From an uncultured Caulobacterales bacterium (GTDB lineage Bacteria > Pseudomonadota > Alphaproteobacteria > Caulobacterales > Maricaulaceae), in the NCBI GenBank assembly GCA_937929915.1, contig CALFUN010000012.1, positions 1 through 64,000 of the forward strand: a DNA stretch of 64,000 nucleotides, in the 5' to 3' direction. A program made the position numbers and the translations under genes. Of the stretch, positions 43,925 to 53,074 are shown in pieces. A model generated the notes under the pieces. The model saw only the letters and a program-made list of their open reading frames with translations, was not told the DNA's origin and searched no databases. Each line of letters opens with the position of its first letter. Within the stretch, counting starts at the first letter, position 1.

Positions 43925-44821
43925 ATGAGCAATGAAACAGTTCCAAAAGTTGATGTTGATATTGTCTACGAAGAAGAGCGCCCCGTCCTTTATGATGTTG
44001 ATGGCAAAATTGCCTATCTGACGCTTAATCGTGTGAAATATCATAATAGCCAAAATGCGCAGATGCTCTATGCGCTTGATGATGCGTTTTTCAAAGCGAC
44101 AGGCGATGATGATATAAAAGTTATTGTGCTACGCGCCAATGGCAAGCATTTCTCTGCGGGTCATGACATAGGTACGCCGGGACGAGATTTTGAACGCGGA
44201 CGCGAGGATCGCCGTTCAATGAATTATAATCATGATAATAAACCGGGCGCGGAAAAAGCCTATGTGCGCGAGCAAGAAGTTTATTTAGAGTTTTGCCGCC
44301 GGTGGCGCGCTGTGCCTAAGCCGACGATTGCGCAAGTACATAAGGGCTGTATCGCGGGTGGTTTGATGCTGGCTTGGGTGTGCGACCTGATTGTTGCTTC
44401 TGATGATGCGTTTTTTCAAGACCCTGTTGTGCAAATGGGTTTCCCGGGTGTTGAGTATTTCGCGCATCCCTTTGAACTTAATGTGCGCCGTGCCAAAGAG
44501 TTTTTATTACTTGGGGAACGCTGGAGCGCGCAGCGTGTTTTAGCCGCTGGCATGATAAATAAGGTTGTCCCGCGCGATGAATTAGATGCTGCTGTGAAAG
44601 CATGGGCCGAAAAAATTGCTACGCAGCCACGGCTTGCCATGGCACTGACCAAGCAAGCGTGTAACCATATTGAAGACTTACAAGGTAAACGGTCTGGCAT
44701 GGATATGGTTTACGGTTATCATCATTTTGCACATGCCAATAATACGATTGTTAAAGGCGATTATATCGCAGGGTTTGACGGAAAGAGCATGGCCAAATCT
44801 AATAAAGATAAACAGAGTTAA
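43925..44821 (+). CDS. Enoyl-CoA hydratase family protein (300-residue type)
   Basis: Crotonase-fold protein of 298 residues from ATG 43925, which has GGAGG six bases upstream (the in-frame GTG 43919 is too close). Visible are VIVLRANGKHFSAGHDIGTPG, HKGCIAGGLMLAWVCDLIVA and PVVQMGFPGVEYFAHP. It is longer than EchA20 (encoded at 45886) because of an insertion of about 35 residues after the first oxyanion strand. It sits between ipdB and ipdC, a place with no crotonase in the mycobacterial arrangement that I remember. The exact step is unknown. Confidence 0.72.
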   Translation: MSNETVPKVDVDIVYEEERPVLYDVDGKIAYLTLNRVKYHNSQNAQMLYALDDAFFKATGDDDIKVIVLRANGKHFSAGHDIGTPGRDFERGREDRRSMNYNHDNKPGAEKAYVREQEVYLEFCRRWRAVPKPTIAQVHKGCIAGGLMLAWVCDLIVASDDAFFQDPVVQMGFPGVEYFAHPFELNVRRAKEFLLLGERWSAQRVLAAGMINKVVPRDELDAAVKAWAEKIATQPRLAMALTKQACNHIEDLQGKRSGMDMVYGYHHFAHANNTIVKGDYIAGFDGKSMAKSNKDKQS

Positions 44822-44825
44822 TTGC

Positions 44826-45884
44826 GTGCATAAGGCTTTCTCAACACCTCTCACTCAAGCGCTTGGTTGTGATTACCCCATAATCCAAACGGCGATGGGA
44901 TGGGTGTCAACATCGCAGCTTGTTACGGCGAGTATCAAGGCGGGTGCCTTTGGCTTTCTTGCAGCAGCGGTAATGACGCCAAAAGCGTGCGAGGCAGAGA
45001 TAAAATTAATTAAATCAAAAACAGACAAACCTTTCGGTGTTAATATTCATGCCTTCCAAAATGATATAGACCGCATCATTGATATATGTATTGATTATGA
45101 TGTGGCTGCACTATCTTATGGGCGTGGCCCGTCGCCGAAAATAATTGAAAAAGTCAAAACCGCTGGGCTGAAATGTGTGCCGACGATTGGCGCCTCACGC
45201 CATGCAAGTAAGGCGGTGAAAATGGGGGCTGATATTCTTGTTTGCCAAGGCCAAGAAGGCGGCGGCCATACAGGTGCAACGCCCACGTGGCTCTTATTGG
45301 CTCAAGTTATTGACCAAAATCTTGGCGTCCCCGTTATTGCCTGCGGCGGGTTTAAGGATGGCCGCGGTCTTGCGGCAGCTCTGACATTTGGCGCGGATGG
45401 TATGGCCATGGGGACACGCTTTATGATGAGTTCAGATAGTCCAACACCAGAGTTAACCAAGGCAGAATATCTGAAATCCGATGTTACAAAAATCCCTGTT
45501 TCGACTAAACTTGATGGCCTGCCGCAACGTATGATTTTAAACGAGACTGTCAACGCGTTAGAAAAATCATCTAAGTTGGGCCTGCTCATGCGCGGGCTGC
45601 AAAATGGAATGAAATATAAATCCCAAACGGGCCTGTCTATAGCCCAGACTCTCAAAACCGCTTGGGGCATGGCCCGTCAAACTGATATGAGTTTGGCGCA
45701 AACTTTGATGGCGGGTAATGCGCCGATGATTATCCAAAAGGCTATGGTTGAAGGCCGCCCGTCCGAAGGCGTATTGCCCAGCGGGCAGGTTGCAGGTTTG
45801 ATTGATGATCTGCCAAGCTGCGCGCAGATTGTCTCAATGATTATCACTGAGGCCGAAGCTAGTTTGAACAGAGTGAGAGCGTAA
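44826..45884 (+). CDS. ipdC: IpdC-like FMN reductase (nitronate monooxygenase family)
   Basis: The frame is open from 44670, but the family start (AFSTPLTQALGCDYPIIQTAMG) follows GTG 44826, so I take that codon; the product is 352 residues. It is an FMN TIM-barrel protein of the 2-nitropropane dioxygenase type. It has GADILVCQGQEGGGHTG, IACGGFKDGRGLAAAL and FGADGMAMGTRFM. IpdC acts on 5-hydroxy-HIP-CoA-derived intermediates in C/D-ring breakdown. It is 4 bases after the preceding stop and one base before echA20. Confidence 0.82.
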   Translation: MHKAFSTPLTQALGCDYPIIQTAMGWVSTSQLVTASIKAGAFGFLAAAVMTPKACEAEIKLIKSKTDKPFGVNIHAFQNDIDRIIDICIDYDVAALSYGRGPSPKIIEKVKTAGLKCVPTIGASRHASKAVKMGADILVCQGQEGGGHTGATPTWLLLAQVIDQNLGVPVIACGGFKDGRGLAAALTFGADGMAMGTRFMMSSDSPTPELTKAEYLKSDVTKIPVSTKLDGLPQRMILNETVNALEKSSKLGLLMRGLQNGMKYKSQTGLSIAQTLKTAWGMARQTDMSLAQTLMAGNAPMIIQKAMVEGRPSEGVLPSGQVAGLIDDLPSCAQIVSMIITEAEASLNRVRA

Positions 45885-45885
45885 T

Positions 45886-46659
45886 ATGCCAATCCATACA
45901 CATGTTGAAAACCATATTGCTGAACTTGTTTTTGATATTCCGCCCGTCAATGCGTTTAATAGCGAGACATGGAATGAAATTCCAAAAATCATCACTGAGC
46001 TTGGGAAGCGCGAAACTGTGAAGGCCATCCTTATTCGCTCAAAAGGTAAAGGCTTTTGCGCAGGGGTGGATATTAAAGAACTGGCCGATGATAGCGCAGC
46101 TATTGTCGCGGTGAATAAAGGGAATTTCGAGACAGGCAAAGCTATCCATCATTGCGAAATTCCGGTTATTGTCGCCGCGCATGGATTTATTATTGGCGGC
46201 GGCGTTATTATGTGCGGCGCAGCAGATATTGTGATTTGTTCTGAGGATGCCTATTTCTCGTTGCCTGAAATTGATCGCGGGGCGATGGGCGGGGCAGCGC
46301 ATTTACAGCGCATGTTACCGCTAGCTAAGGTTCGGGCTGCATTTCTGACAGGCGGTCAAATCCCTGCGCAAGAGGCTTATCGTTTAGGGGGGATTGAAAA
46401 AATTGTACCTAAAGATCAACTCATTGATGCGGCTATGGCTTATGCGCAAACTCTGGCGATGAAATCACGACAGGCATTGCGTATCGCCAAACAAGCGCTG
46501 AACGGTATTGAAGCTTTTGACCTTGAAGCGGCTTACCGCTGGGAGCAAGGCTTTACCTTTGAGATGTATATGCATGAAGATAGCCAAACCGCGCGGGATG
46601 CCTTTGTTGAAACAGGCAAGGCTGCGGATTTCAAAGCTACAGCCTTGAAAAAGAGCTAA
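45886..46659 (+). CDS. echA20: Enoyl-CoA hydratase family ring-cleavage enzyme, EchA20-like
   Basis: Crotonase-fold protein of 257 residues. FDIPPVNAFNSETW, SKGKGFCAGVDIKEL, GFIIGGGVIMCGAADIV, LPEIDRGAMGGAAHLQR and YRWEQGFTFEMYM match EchA20 closely as I recall it. EchA20 opens ring D of the CoA-activated intermediate before IpdAB opens ring C. Neighbours ipdC and ipdAB are consistent with this. The next gene starts at a GTG two bases after its stop. Confidence 0.82.
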   Translation: MPIHTHVENHIAELVFDIPPVNAFNSETWNEIPKIITELGKRETVKAILIRSKGKGFCAGVDIKELADDSAAIVAVNKGNFETGKAIHHCEIPVIVAAHGFIIGGGVIMCGAADIVICSEDAYFSLPEIDRGAMGGAAHLQRMLPLAKVRAAFLTGGQIPAQEAYRLGGIEKIVPKDQLIDAAMAYAQTLAMKSRQALRIAKQALNGIEAFDLEAAYRWEQGFTFEMYMHEDSQTARDAFVETGKAADFKATALKKS

Positions 46660-46661
46660 TC

Positions 46662-47819
46662 GTGGAGATTCAGTACACATCCGCACAAATTGCGTTTCGC
46701 GCCGAAGTGCGAGATTGGCTGGCTGTGAATACACCTAAATCACGCCTGCCAAGTTTTGATACAGCAGACGGGTTTGAGCTTCACCGGGCATGGGAGGCGA
46801 CATTGGCCAAAGACAGATGGGGTAATGTGAACTGGCCCAAAGCATATGGCGGGCGCGGGCTAGATCTGATTTCATGGCTTATTTTTGAAGAAGAATATTA
46901 CCGCGCGGATGCCCCATTACGTGTTTCGCAAAATGGTATCTTTCTACTGGCGCCGACGATTATGGAATATGGTACAGAGGCGCAAAAAGCGCGTTACCTG
47001 CCGCCTATGGCTAGCGGTGAGGAGATTTGGGCGCAAGCTTGGAGCGAACCGGGGGCAGGCTCTGATATGGCCTCGATACGCACCAAAGCTGTGCGCGACG
47101 GGGATCACTATGTTATTACGGGTCAGAAAACATGGTCATCGCGCGCCGTTTTTGCAGATTGGTGTTTTGCTTTGGTACGTACAGAGGCGCGGAGCGCCCG
47201 CCATAAAGGCTTGTCGAAAATTCTCATTCCGCTGGAGAGTGATGGCTTAACGCGCAGGCCGATAAAGCAGCTTGACGGTGACCCCGGATTTGCAGAATTA
47301 TTTTTTGATGAGGTGCGCGTGCCTGCCGAAAACTTGCTTGGCCCCGAACATGGGGGCTGGGCCGTGGCAATGGCAACGGCAGGGTTTGAGCGCGGGCTTT
47401 TACTGCGCTCGCCTGCACGGTTCCAAGCGGCAGCGGCGCGGCTTGTTGCGCTTTATAAAGCGCATAAAGACCGTTTGTCTTCGAGTGTGGGTGAACAGGT
47501 CATACAGGCTTGGATGAATACGGAACGCTTTTGCGCGGCGACCTATCAGCTTGTATCGCGCGTGCAGGCGGGGGCGTCCATTAGTTCAGAGAGCAGCGCA
47601 AATAAACTTTTCTGGTCAGAAATGGACAGGCATATGCACCGCACGGCGATGAGTATTATGGGCGCGCAAGCGGAGCTAGAAAGCGGGCTGGACGCTGTGG
47701 ATAATGGCCGCTGGCTCGATGGCTATATGTTCAGCCTTGCAGGGCCGATATATGCGGGCACAAATGAAATTCAGCGCAATATCCTCGCCGAGCGCGTACT
47801 TGGTTTGCCGAGGACATAG
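46662..47819 (+). CDS. Acyl-CoA dehydrogenase, large subunit type (FadE31-like?)
   Basis: The 385-residue acyl-CoA dehydrogenase starts at GTG 46662. It has the FAD/substrate segments AQAWSEPGAGSDMASIRTKA and GQKTWSSRA, and the C-terminal AGPIYAGTNEIQRNILAERV. It is followed two bases later by a shortened homologue. Steroid-type dehydrogenases are commonly alpha2-beta2 heterotetramers from adjacent genes, and FadE31/FadE32 is the HIP-pathway example. I infer that this pair is that complex. Confidence 0.78.
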   Translation: MEIQYTSAQIAFRAEVRDWLAVNTPKSRLPSFDTADGFELHRAWEATLAKDRWGNVNWPKAYGGRGLDLISWLIFEEEYYRADAPLRVSQNGIFLLAPTIMEYGTEAQKARYLPPMASGEEIWAQAWSEPGAGSDMASIRTKAVRDGDHYVITGQKTWSSRAVFADWCFALVRTEARSARHKGLSKILIPLESDGLTRRPIKQLDGDPGFAELFFDEVRVPAENLLGPEHGGWAVAMATAGFERGLLLRSPARFQAAAARLVALYKAHKDRLSSSVGEQVIQAWMNTERFCAATYQLVSRVQAGASISSESSANKLFWSEMDRHMHRTAMSIMGAQAELESGLDAVDNGRWLDGYMFSLAGPIYAGTNEIQRNILAERVLGLPRT

Positions 47820-47821
47820 TC

Positions 47822-48745
47822 GTGGATTTTCGTTTCACCCAAGAACAGCAAGATTTAATCGATGCAGCCAAAGCCTTTTTCGACGGTGAAAATACGCCCG
47901 AGCGTATGCGCAAAATGGCCGCAGGTGAGCCAACGACGAATCTCTGGCCGCAATTTGCAAAGCTGGGTTTGCTGGGGATCATGGTTCCAGAAAGCGCAGG
48001 GGGGTTAGAGCAGCCATTGGTCGTGATGGCAGGGATTGCCGAAGCAGCAGGTTATGCGGGCCTGCCAGACCCCTATATTGAGCTAGCGGGCATTACAGTG
48101 CCGCACGCAGAAAATGATGAGCTTTCGGGGCCAATACGCCGCGCGGTGCGCAGCAACTTGCGTCCTTATATAGATGCAGCACTTTCGACTAGCAATGAAG
48201 CTGTGATCTCTATTGATCCTTTACGGAATCTGGTCAAAGCGCAGGGCGGGAATGATACGGCTATTGATAGCATCAATTTTCACGGCGCTATCCTCACGGC
48301 CGCGCAGTTGATAGGCTTATCCAAACGCATGTTGGATATATCTGTAGATTACGCTCAAACCCGTCATCAATTTGGCAAAGCTATAGGGTCTTTCCAAGCG
48401 GTCAAACATCATCTTGCCAATGTGCACACGCAAATTGAATTTACGCGGCCTATGGTCCACCTTGCGGCGATGAAAGGCGGGGCGGCCGTGCATAATGCCA
48501 AAATTGCTGCGATTGATACGGCCATGCTGGCGGCAGAGAGCGCTATTCAAGTTCACGGCGGCATGGGTTATACCTATGAGGTAGATTTACATTTCTTTAT
48601 GAAACGGACTTGGGCGCTTTGCGGGGAATGGGGGGATAGAAATTACCATATGAAAAAATTAGAAGATTATGTTTTAAATGGCGATGCAGAGCTTGGCCCT
48701 GAACATACATTTAAAACACATGTGATGAAATCAGGAGAGCCATAA
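47822..48745 (+). CDS. Acyl-CoA dehydrogenase, short subunit (FadE32-like?)
   Basis: The 307-residue product is shorter than normal acyl-CoA dehydrogenases (about 380). The central beta domain is compressed to about 60 residues with little family signature. The N-terminal helices and the C-terminal domain (QTRHQFGKAIGSFQAVKHH, VHGGMGYTYEVDLHFFMKR) are intact. This is typical of the small subunit of heteromeric steroid dehydrogenases. It starts at GTG 47822, and its stop overlaps the thiolase start (TAATG). Confidence 0.75.
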   Translation: MDFRFTQEQQDLIDAAKAFFDGENTPERMRKMAAGEPTTNLWPQFAKLGLLGIMVPESAGGLEQPLVVMAGIAEAAGYAGLPDPYIELAGITVPHAENDELSGPIRRAVRSNLRPYIDAALSTSNEAVISIDPLRNLVKAQGGNDTAIDSINFHGAILTAAQLIGLSKRMLDISVDYAQTRHQFGKAIGSFQAVKHHLANVHTQIEFTRPMVHLAAMKGGAAVHNAKIAAIDTAMLAAESAIQVHGGMGYTYEVDLHFFMKRTWALCGEWGDRNYHMKKLEDYVLNGDAELGPEHTFKTHVMKSGEP

Positions 48746-49896
48746 TGGGACAAGCTTATATAATTGATGCCACCCGCACGCCAACGGGCCGCCGTCGTGG
48801 TTGTCTTGCAGATATTCATGGAGCTGACCTAGGCGCGCATGTCATTAAAGAGATTGTCTCGCGCAATAATATCCCTGATGCAGATTATGACGATGTGATT
48901 ATGGGCTGCGTTGATACGATTGGCCCGCTAGCGGGCAATATCGCGCGCACATGCTGGCTAACGGCGGGATATGATCTGACTGTGCCAGGCGTCACGATTG
49001 ATCGTCAATGCGGCTCCTCTCAGCAAGCCGTGCATTTTGCAGCGCAAGCTGTGATGAGCGGTATTCAAGATGTCATTCTTGCGGGCGGCGTTCAAACTAT
49101 GAGTAAAATTCCAATAGGCGCCTCTATGCTGGCGGGACGCCCGCTCGGTTTTGACAATCCGTTTCTAAGCTCCTCTGGATGGGTAGAGCGTTTTGGAACT
49201 GTCCCTATCAGCCAATTTTACGGCGCGGAACAAATTGCAAAAAAATGGGGATTTAACCGAAAAGATTTAGAAGTCTTTTCGCTCGAGTCGCATAAACGCG
49301 CTGATTATGCGCAAAAATCCGGTTATTTCGATACAGAAATAACACCGATTGCCGGGTTGGAGCAAGATGAAACGATTAGGGCAGATTCTACGCTCGAAAA
49401 AATGGCTGAATTAGATGTGATAGAGCAGGGCGGTATTTTAACGGCTGCCGTCGCTAGTCAAACATGTGATGGAGCTTCGGCCGTTTTGATTGTGTCTGAA
49501 GCCGCGCTCAAACGTTACGATTTAAAACCGCGCGCGCGTATTCATCATATGGATGTTATGGGGGATGACCCCGTGCTGATGCTCACCGCGCCCATTCCAG
49601 CCACGCAGCGCGCATTAAAACAAGCGGGTATGCACGTTGATGATATTGACATTGCAGAATGTAACGAAGCCTTCGCACCTGTACCTTTGGCATGGATGAA
49701 AGAAACAGGATTTGCGCATGATAAAGTCAACGTCAATGGCGGCGCGATTGCGCTGGGTCATCCGCTTGGCGCGACAGGGACAAAATTATTTACAACATTG
49801 CTGCATGAACTTGAACGGCGCGGCGGGCGTTATGGCTTGCAAACAATGTGCGAAGGCGGCGGGGTTGCTAATGTTACTATTATTGAAAGATTGTGA
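48745..49896 (+). CDS. fadA6: Thiolase, FadA6-like
   Basis: Thiolase of 383 residues. The nucleophilic Cys is in TIDRQCGSSQQAVHFAAQAV (about residue 89), the His in ECNEAFAPVPLAWM and the second Cys in LQTMCEGGGVANVTIIERL. Together with the N-terminal VIDATRTPTGRRRGCLADIH-type segment this matches FadA6, the thiolase of the KstR2 regulon. It would release acyl-CoA fragments from the opened C/D rings. Its TGA overlaps the next start (TGATG). Confidence 0.83.
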   Translation: MGQAYIIDATRTPTGRRRGCLADIHGADLGAHVIKEIVSRNNIPDADYDDVIMGCVDTIGPLAGNIARTCWLTAGYDLTVPGVTIDRQCGSSQQAVHFAAQAVMSGIQDVILAGGVQTMSKIPIGASMLAGRPLGFDNPFLSSSGWVERFGTVPISQFYGAEQIAKKWGFNRKDLEVFSLESHKRADYAQKSGYFDTEITPIAGLEQDETIRADSTLEKMAELDVIEQGGILTAAVASQTCDGASAVLIVSEAALKRYDLKPRARIHHMDVMGDDPVLMLTAPIPATQRALKQAGMHVDDIDIAECNEAFAPVPLAWMKETGFAHDKVNVNGGAIALGHPLGATGTKLFTTLLHELERRGGRYGLQTMCEGGGVANVTIIERL

Positions 49897-50777
49897 TGCC
49901 AAAATTTTGTCAAGATAGAACGGTTATTATTACAGGTGCAGGCGGTGGATTAGGGCGTGCCTATGCCCTTGCTCTTGGAGAGCAGGGAGCCAATATTGTT
50001 GTGAATGACATTAACGCGGATACGGCCCAGGCCGTTGTTGATGCAATTCATATAGCAGGCGGCAGCGCTATTGTTAATCTGGATGATATTACGAATTATG
50101 ATGCGGCCTTTGATATAGTAAAATCTGCGATAGATAGATTTGGGGGTCTACATGCTGTGATTAATAATGCGGGCAATAATCGTGATCGTATGTTTACATC
50201 TCTATCCGAAGATGATTGGGATCAGGTGATCCGCGTTCATCTTAAAGGGCATTTTTGTATAAGTTCTCATGCAGCAAAATATTGGCGGCAGCAGAGCAAA
50301 ACAGGCAAATCCGTGAATGCACGTATCATCAATACAAGCTCTGGTGCGGGCCTGCAGGGTTCTGTTGGACAGAGTAATTATAGCGCAGCGAAAGGCGGGA
50401 TTTTAACACTCACATTAAACCAAGCCGCCGAGCTGGGCCGTTACGGCATCACCGCAAATGCTATTGCCCCGCAAGGACGCACGGGCATGACCAAAGAGGT
50501 CTTTGCCGATATGATGAAAATTCCTGAAGATGGTAGCTTTGATAAATTTGACCCCGCCAATGTCGCCCCGTTAATATGTTATCTCGTCAGCGAAAAGTCG
50601 GCTCATGTCAGCGGGCAGTGTTTTGAAAGTTTTGGGGGTAAATTATCTATAGCGCAGGGTTGGAAAACTGGCCCCGTAAAAGATAAAGGCGCGCGTTATG
50701 AAATATCTGAAATTGGCGATGTGATTGCAGCGCTAGAAGCGATCACCCCGCCTGCGCAAAAGGTTTATGGATCATGA
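49896..50777 (+). CDS. SDR, 17-beta-HSD type 4-like hydroxyacyl-CoA dehydrogenase
   Basis: The 293-residue SDR has TGAGGGLG, NNAGNNRDRMF, NTSSGAGLQG and YSAAK. The C-terminal extension of about 40 residues and the NNRDRM phrase are typical of the HSD17B4-like group (Hsd4A, and Rv3548c of the mycobacterial HIP cluster). It would oxidise a 3-hydroxyacyl-CoA to the 3-keto substrate of a thiolase. I start it at ATG 49896 overlapping the thiolase stop. The 41 bases after it hold no gene. Confidence 0.78.
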   Translation: MPKFCQDRTVIITGAGGGLGRAYALALGEQGANIVVNDINADTAQAVVDAIHIAGGSAIVNLDDITNYDAAFDIVKSAIDRFGGLHAVINNAGNNRDRMFTSLSEDDWDQVIRVHLKGHFCISSHAAKYWRQQSKTGKSVNARIINTSSGAGLQGSVGQSNYSAAKGGILTLTLNQAAELGRYGITANAIAPQGRTGMTKEVFADMMKIPEDGSFDKFDPANVAPLICYLVSEKSAHVSGQCFESFGGKLSIAQGWKTGPVKDKGARYEISEIGDVIAALEAITPPAQKVYGS

Positions 50778-50818
50778 TAGGTAAAGTCTGTATCAACAAT
50801 ACGGGGCAGGGGTATTAA

Positions 50819-51880
50819 ATGGCTTATCCTTTTACAGATGAGCATGAGATGATCCGCATGGCCGCACGCGGTTTTCTACAAGATTGGTATGATGGGGGCG
50901 CGGGCCCTGAACGGATTTATCAATCTGGCAAAGCCTATGACAGCAGAGCATGGGCAGGTTTTGCAGGCGAGCTTGGTATGGCAGCTATTGCTATTGATGA
51001 AGCCTATGGCGGGGCAAGCTTAGGTGATTTGGGCCGCGTTATCGTGATGGAAGAACTGGGTGCCAGTCTTTGCTCGCTGCCATTTCTGACGACATGCGGT
51101 ATTGTTGCTGACCTTATAGATGGCATTGGCACAGATGAAATAAAGCAAGACGTGTTGCCAAAAATTGCCGCAGGCGAGATGCGCGCTGCTTATTTGGACG
51201 GTCATGATGCCAAAGATAAGCGGGTCTATAATACGGTCTATGCGGATTGTGTTGATACCATTTTTCTGTCTCGCCGTGCAGGCGATGCGATAGAGGTTGT
51301 CTCAATCCCTACGGAGGCAAACGGGCTGATTATCACGCCCGAAAAAACAATGGACCCAACGCGGAGTTTTTGCGCTGTAGATTGGAGCGGTGTTGCGCCG
51401 CTTGATATGACTGTTATCGGGAAGACGACTCAAATTCAATTAAATGAAATCGTCATGCGCTCTTTCATTAGCCTTGCAGCAGAATGTGTGGGCGGGGCGC
51501 AAAAATGTCTGGATATGACGCTTGAATATGCCGCGCAGCGCGTTCAATTTGACCGGCCTATTGCGAGTTTTCAAGCTATTAAACATCGCTGTGCGGATAT
51601 GTTTATCTGCATTGAGGCCGCGCGTTCGGCGGTTTATGCCGCAGCGCTTGCCGCGCCAGACGATAAAACCGAAGCGGCCTTGATAGCCAAAGCCTATGCG
51701 GTAGATGCCTATTTTAAAATTACCGGTGATGCAATACAACTGCATGGCGGGATTGGATTTACATGGGAATATCCGCTGCATTTTTTCTTCAAACGTGCCC
51801 GTGCGAATAGATCTATGTTTGGTAGCGCGCCGCGCGATTATGATAGATTGGCGACGCTTATTTTTGAGGATGTCGCATGA
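50819..51880 (+). CDS. Acyl-CoA dehydrogenase, small or partner subunit (FadE33-like?)
   Basis: The 353-residue product has the acyl-CoA dehydrogenase N-terminal helices, a divergent central domain without the usual SEP...GSD signature, and a good C-terminal domain (AQRVQFDRPIASFQAIKHR, LHGGIGFTWEYPLHFFFKRA). A divergent middle is usual for the non-FAD or partner subunit of steroid-type heterotetramers. The next gene overlaps by 4 bases and encodes a canonical dehydrogenase. Confidence 0.75.
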   Translation: MAYPFTDEHEMIRMAARGFLQDWYDGGAGPERIYQSGKAYDSRAWAGFAGELGMAAIAIDEAYGGASLGDLGRVIVMEELGASLCSLPFLTTCGIVADLIDGIGTDEIKQDVLPKIAAGEMRAAYLDGHDAKDKRVYNTVYADCVDTIFLSRRAGDAIEVVSIPTEANGLIITPEKTMDPTRSFCAVDWSGVAPLDMTVIGKTTQIQLNEIVMRSFISLAAECVGGAQKCLDMTLEYAAQRVQFDRPIASFQAIKHRCADMFICIEAARSAVYAAALAAPDDKTEAALIAKAYAVDAYFKITGDAIQLHGGIGFTWEYPLHFFFKRARANRSMFGSAPRDYDRLATLIFEDVA

Positions 51881-53058
51881 GCCAGACCTCAAATTTGCGA
51901 GCAGAATTTTCTGCATGGATGCACGCTAATTTTTGCGGTGAATATGAGTGTTTGCGCGGACGTGCCACCCCTGGTGATGAGGATGCTTTTCCGGGCTTGC
52001 GCTTGAAATGGGAGCGCGAAATGGGCGCGGCAGGATGGATAGGTGTGGGCTGGCCCAAAGCGTATGGCGGCCGAGATGCAAGCCTTGAAGACCTCGTTAG
52101 CTTTAATGAAGAATATGCGCGCCATGGCGGGCCGGGACGTGCGGGTCATATTGGAGAAACCTTGCTCGCGCCGACAATCATCGCTTATGGGACAGAGGCG
52201 CAAAAGCAAAAATATCTGCCCGGCATTAAAGCAGGTACAGAATTTTGGTGCCAAGGCTATAGTGAGCCTAATGCAGGGTCTGATTTATCTAATATTAAAA
52301 CCAAAGCCCGTCTTGAAAACGGACGCTGGATTATAAATGGCCAGAAAATCTGGACATCTCTGGCGATGGATTCGGATTATATTTTTGTTGTCGCACGCGC
52401 AGAAGACGGCTCTGTTGGGCGGTGCGGCTTAGTGTTTTTATTAGTTAAGCTCGATCAAGTAGGCATTGATATTCGCCCCATTAAACAAATGAGCGGCACG
52501 GCAGAATTTAATGAAGTTTTCTTTGAGGGCGCAATGTGTGATGAAGCTGATATTATAGGCGGTATCGGGGATGGCTGGAAAATTGCCATGGCATTGCTCG
52601 GGTTTGAGCGCGGCGCATCGACGCTCGGACAGCAAATGATTTTCGCAGATGAGTTCAGGCAGATTGCTAGCTTGGCTAAAAGAAACGGCATGATGCAGGA
52701 TCCAATGATTCGTCAGCGTATTGCCAAAGCTTATGCGGGGTTAAAAATTATGCGCTTTACGGCACTGCGTACCCTCGAAGCGTCGCAGGGCGGTGAGTTG
52801 AGTAAAGAAGGTTATATGTCTAAAATTTTTTGGGCCAGCTGGCACCGTGATTTGGGCGAGTTGGCTATGGATGTCATGGGCGCATCTGCTGAAATATTAG
52901 ATGATGGTGAGTATAATAAATTGCAAAAGCTATTTCTCTTCTCTCGCTCTGATACAATTTACGGCGGGACAAATCAGATACAACGCAACATCATCGCAGA
53001 ACGCGCGCTAGGTATGCCTAAAGAGCCGCGCGGCGGCGGGATTGTGATAAAAGGGTGA
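51877..53058 (+). CDS. fadE30: Acyl-CoA dehydrogenase, FadE30-like
   Basis: The 393-residue dehydrogenase has CQGYSEPNAGSDLSNIKTKA, NGQKIWTSLA, GTAEFNEVFF, FERGASTLGQQ and the C-terminal SRSDTIYGGTNQIQRNIIAE. These phrases agree closely with FadE30 as I recall it, which dehydrogenates the 5-hydroxy-HIP-CoA side chain early in HIP breakdown. The ATGA overlap with the preceding partner-type gene also allows a heteromer; FadE30 itself is usually described without one. It precedes ipdF by 16 bases. Confidence 0.8.
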   Translation: MSQTSNLRAEFSAWMHANFCGEYECLRGRATPGDEDAFPGLRLKWEREMGAAGWIGVGWPKAYGGRDASLEDLVSFNEEYARHGGPGRAGHIGETLLAPTIIAYGTEAQKQKYLPGIKAGTEFWCQGYSEPNAGSDLSNIKTKARLENGRWIINGQKIWTSLAMDSDYIFVVARAEDGSVGRCGLVFLLVKLDQVGIDIRPIKQMSGTAEFNEVFFEGAMCDEADIIGGIGDGWKIAMALLGFERGASTLGQQMIFADEFRQIASLAKRNGMMQDPMIRQRIAKAYAGLKIMRFTALRTLEASQGGELSKEGYMSKIFWASWHRDLGELAMDVMGASAEILDDGEYNKLQKLFLFSRSDTIYGGTNQIQRNIIAERALGMPKEPRGGGIVIKG

Positions 53059-53074
53059 GGAAAAAACGTTCAAC

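Noticed and set aside
44670-44825. Upstream extension of the ipdC frame
   Set aside because: It overlaps the end of the enoyl-CoA hydratase gene and encodes no family sequence; GTG 44826 fits the protein family start.
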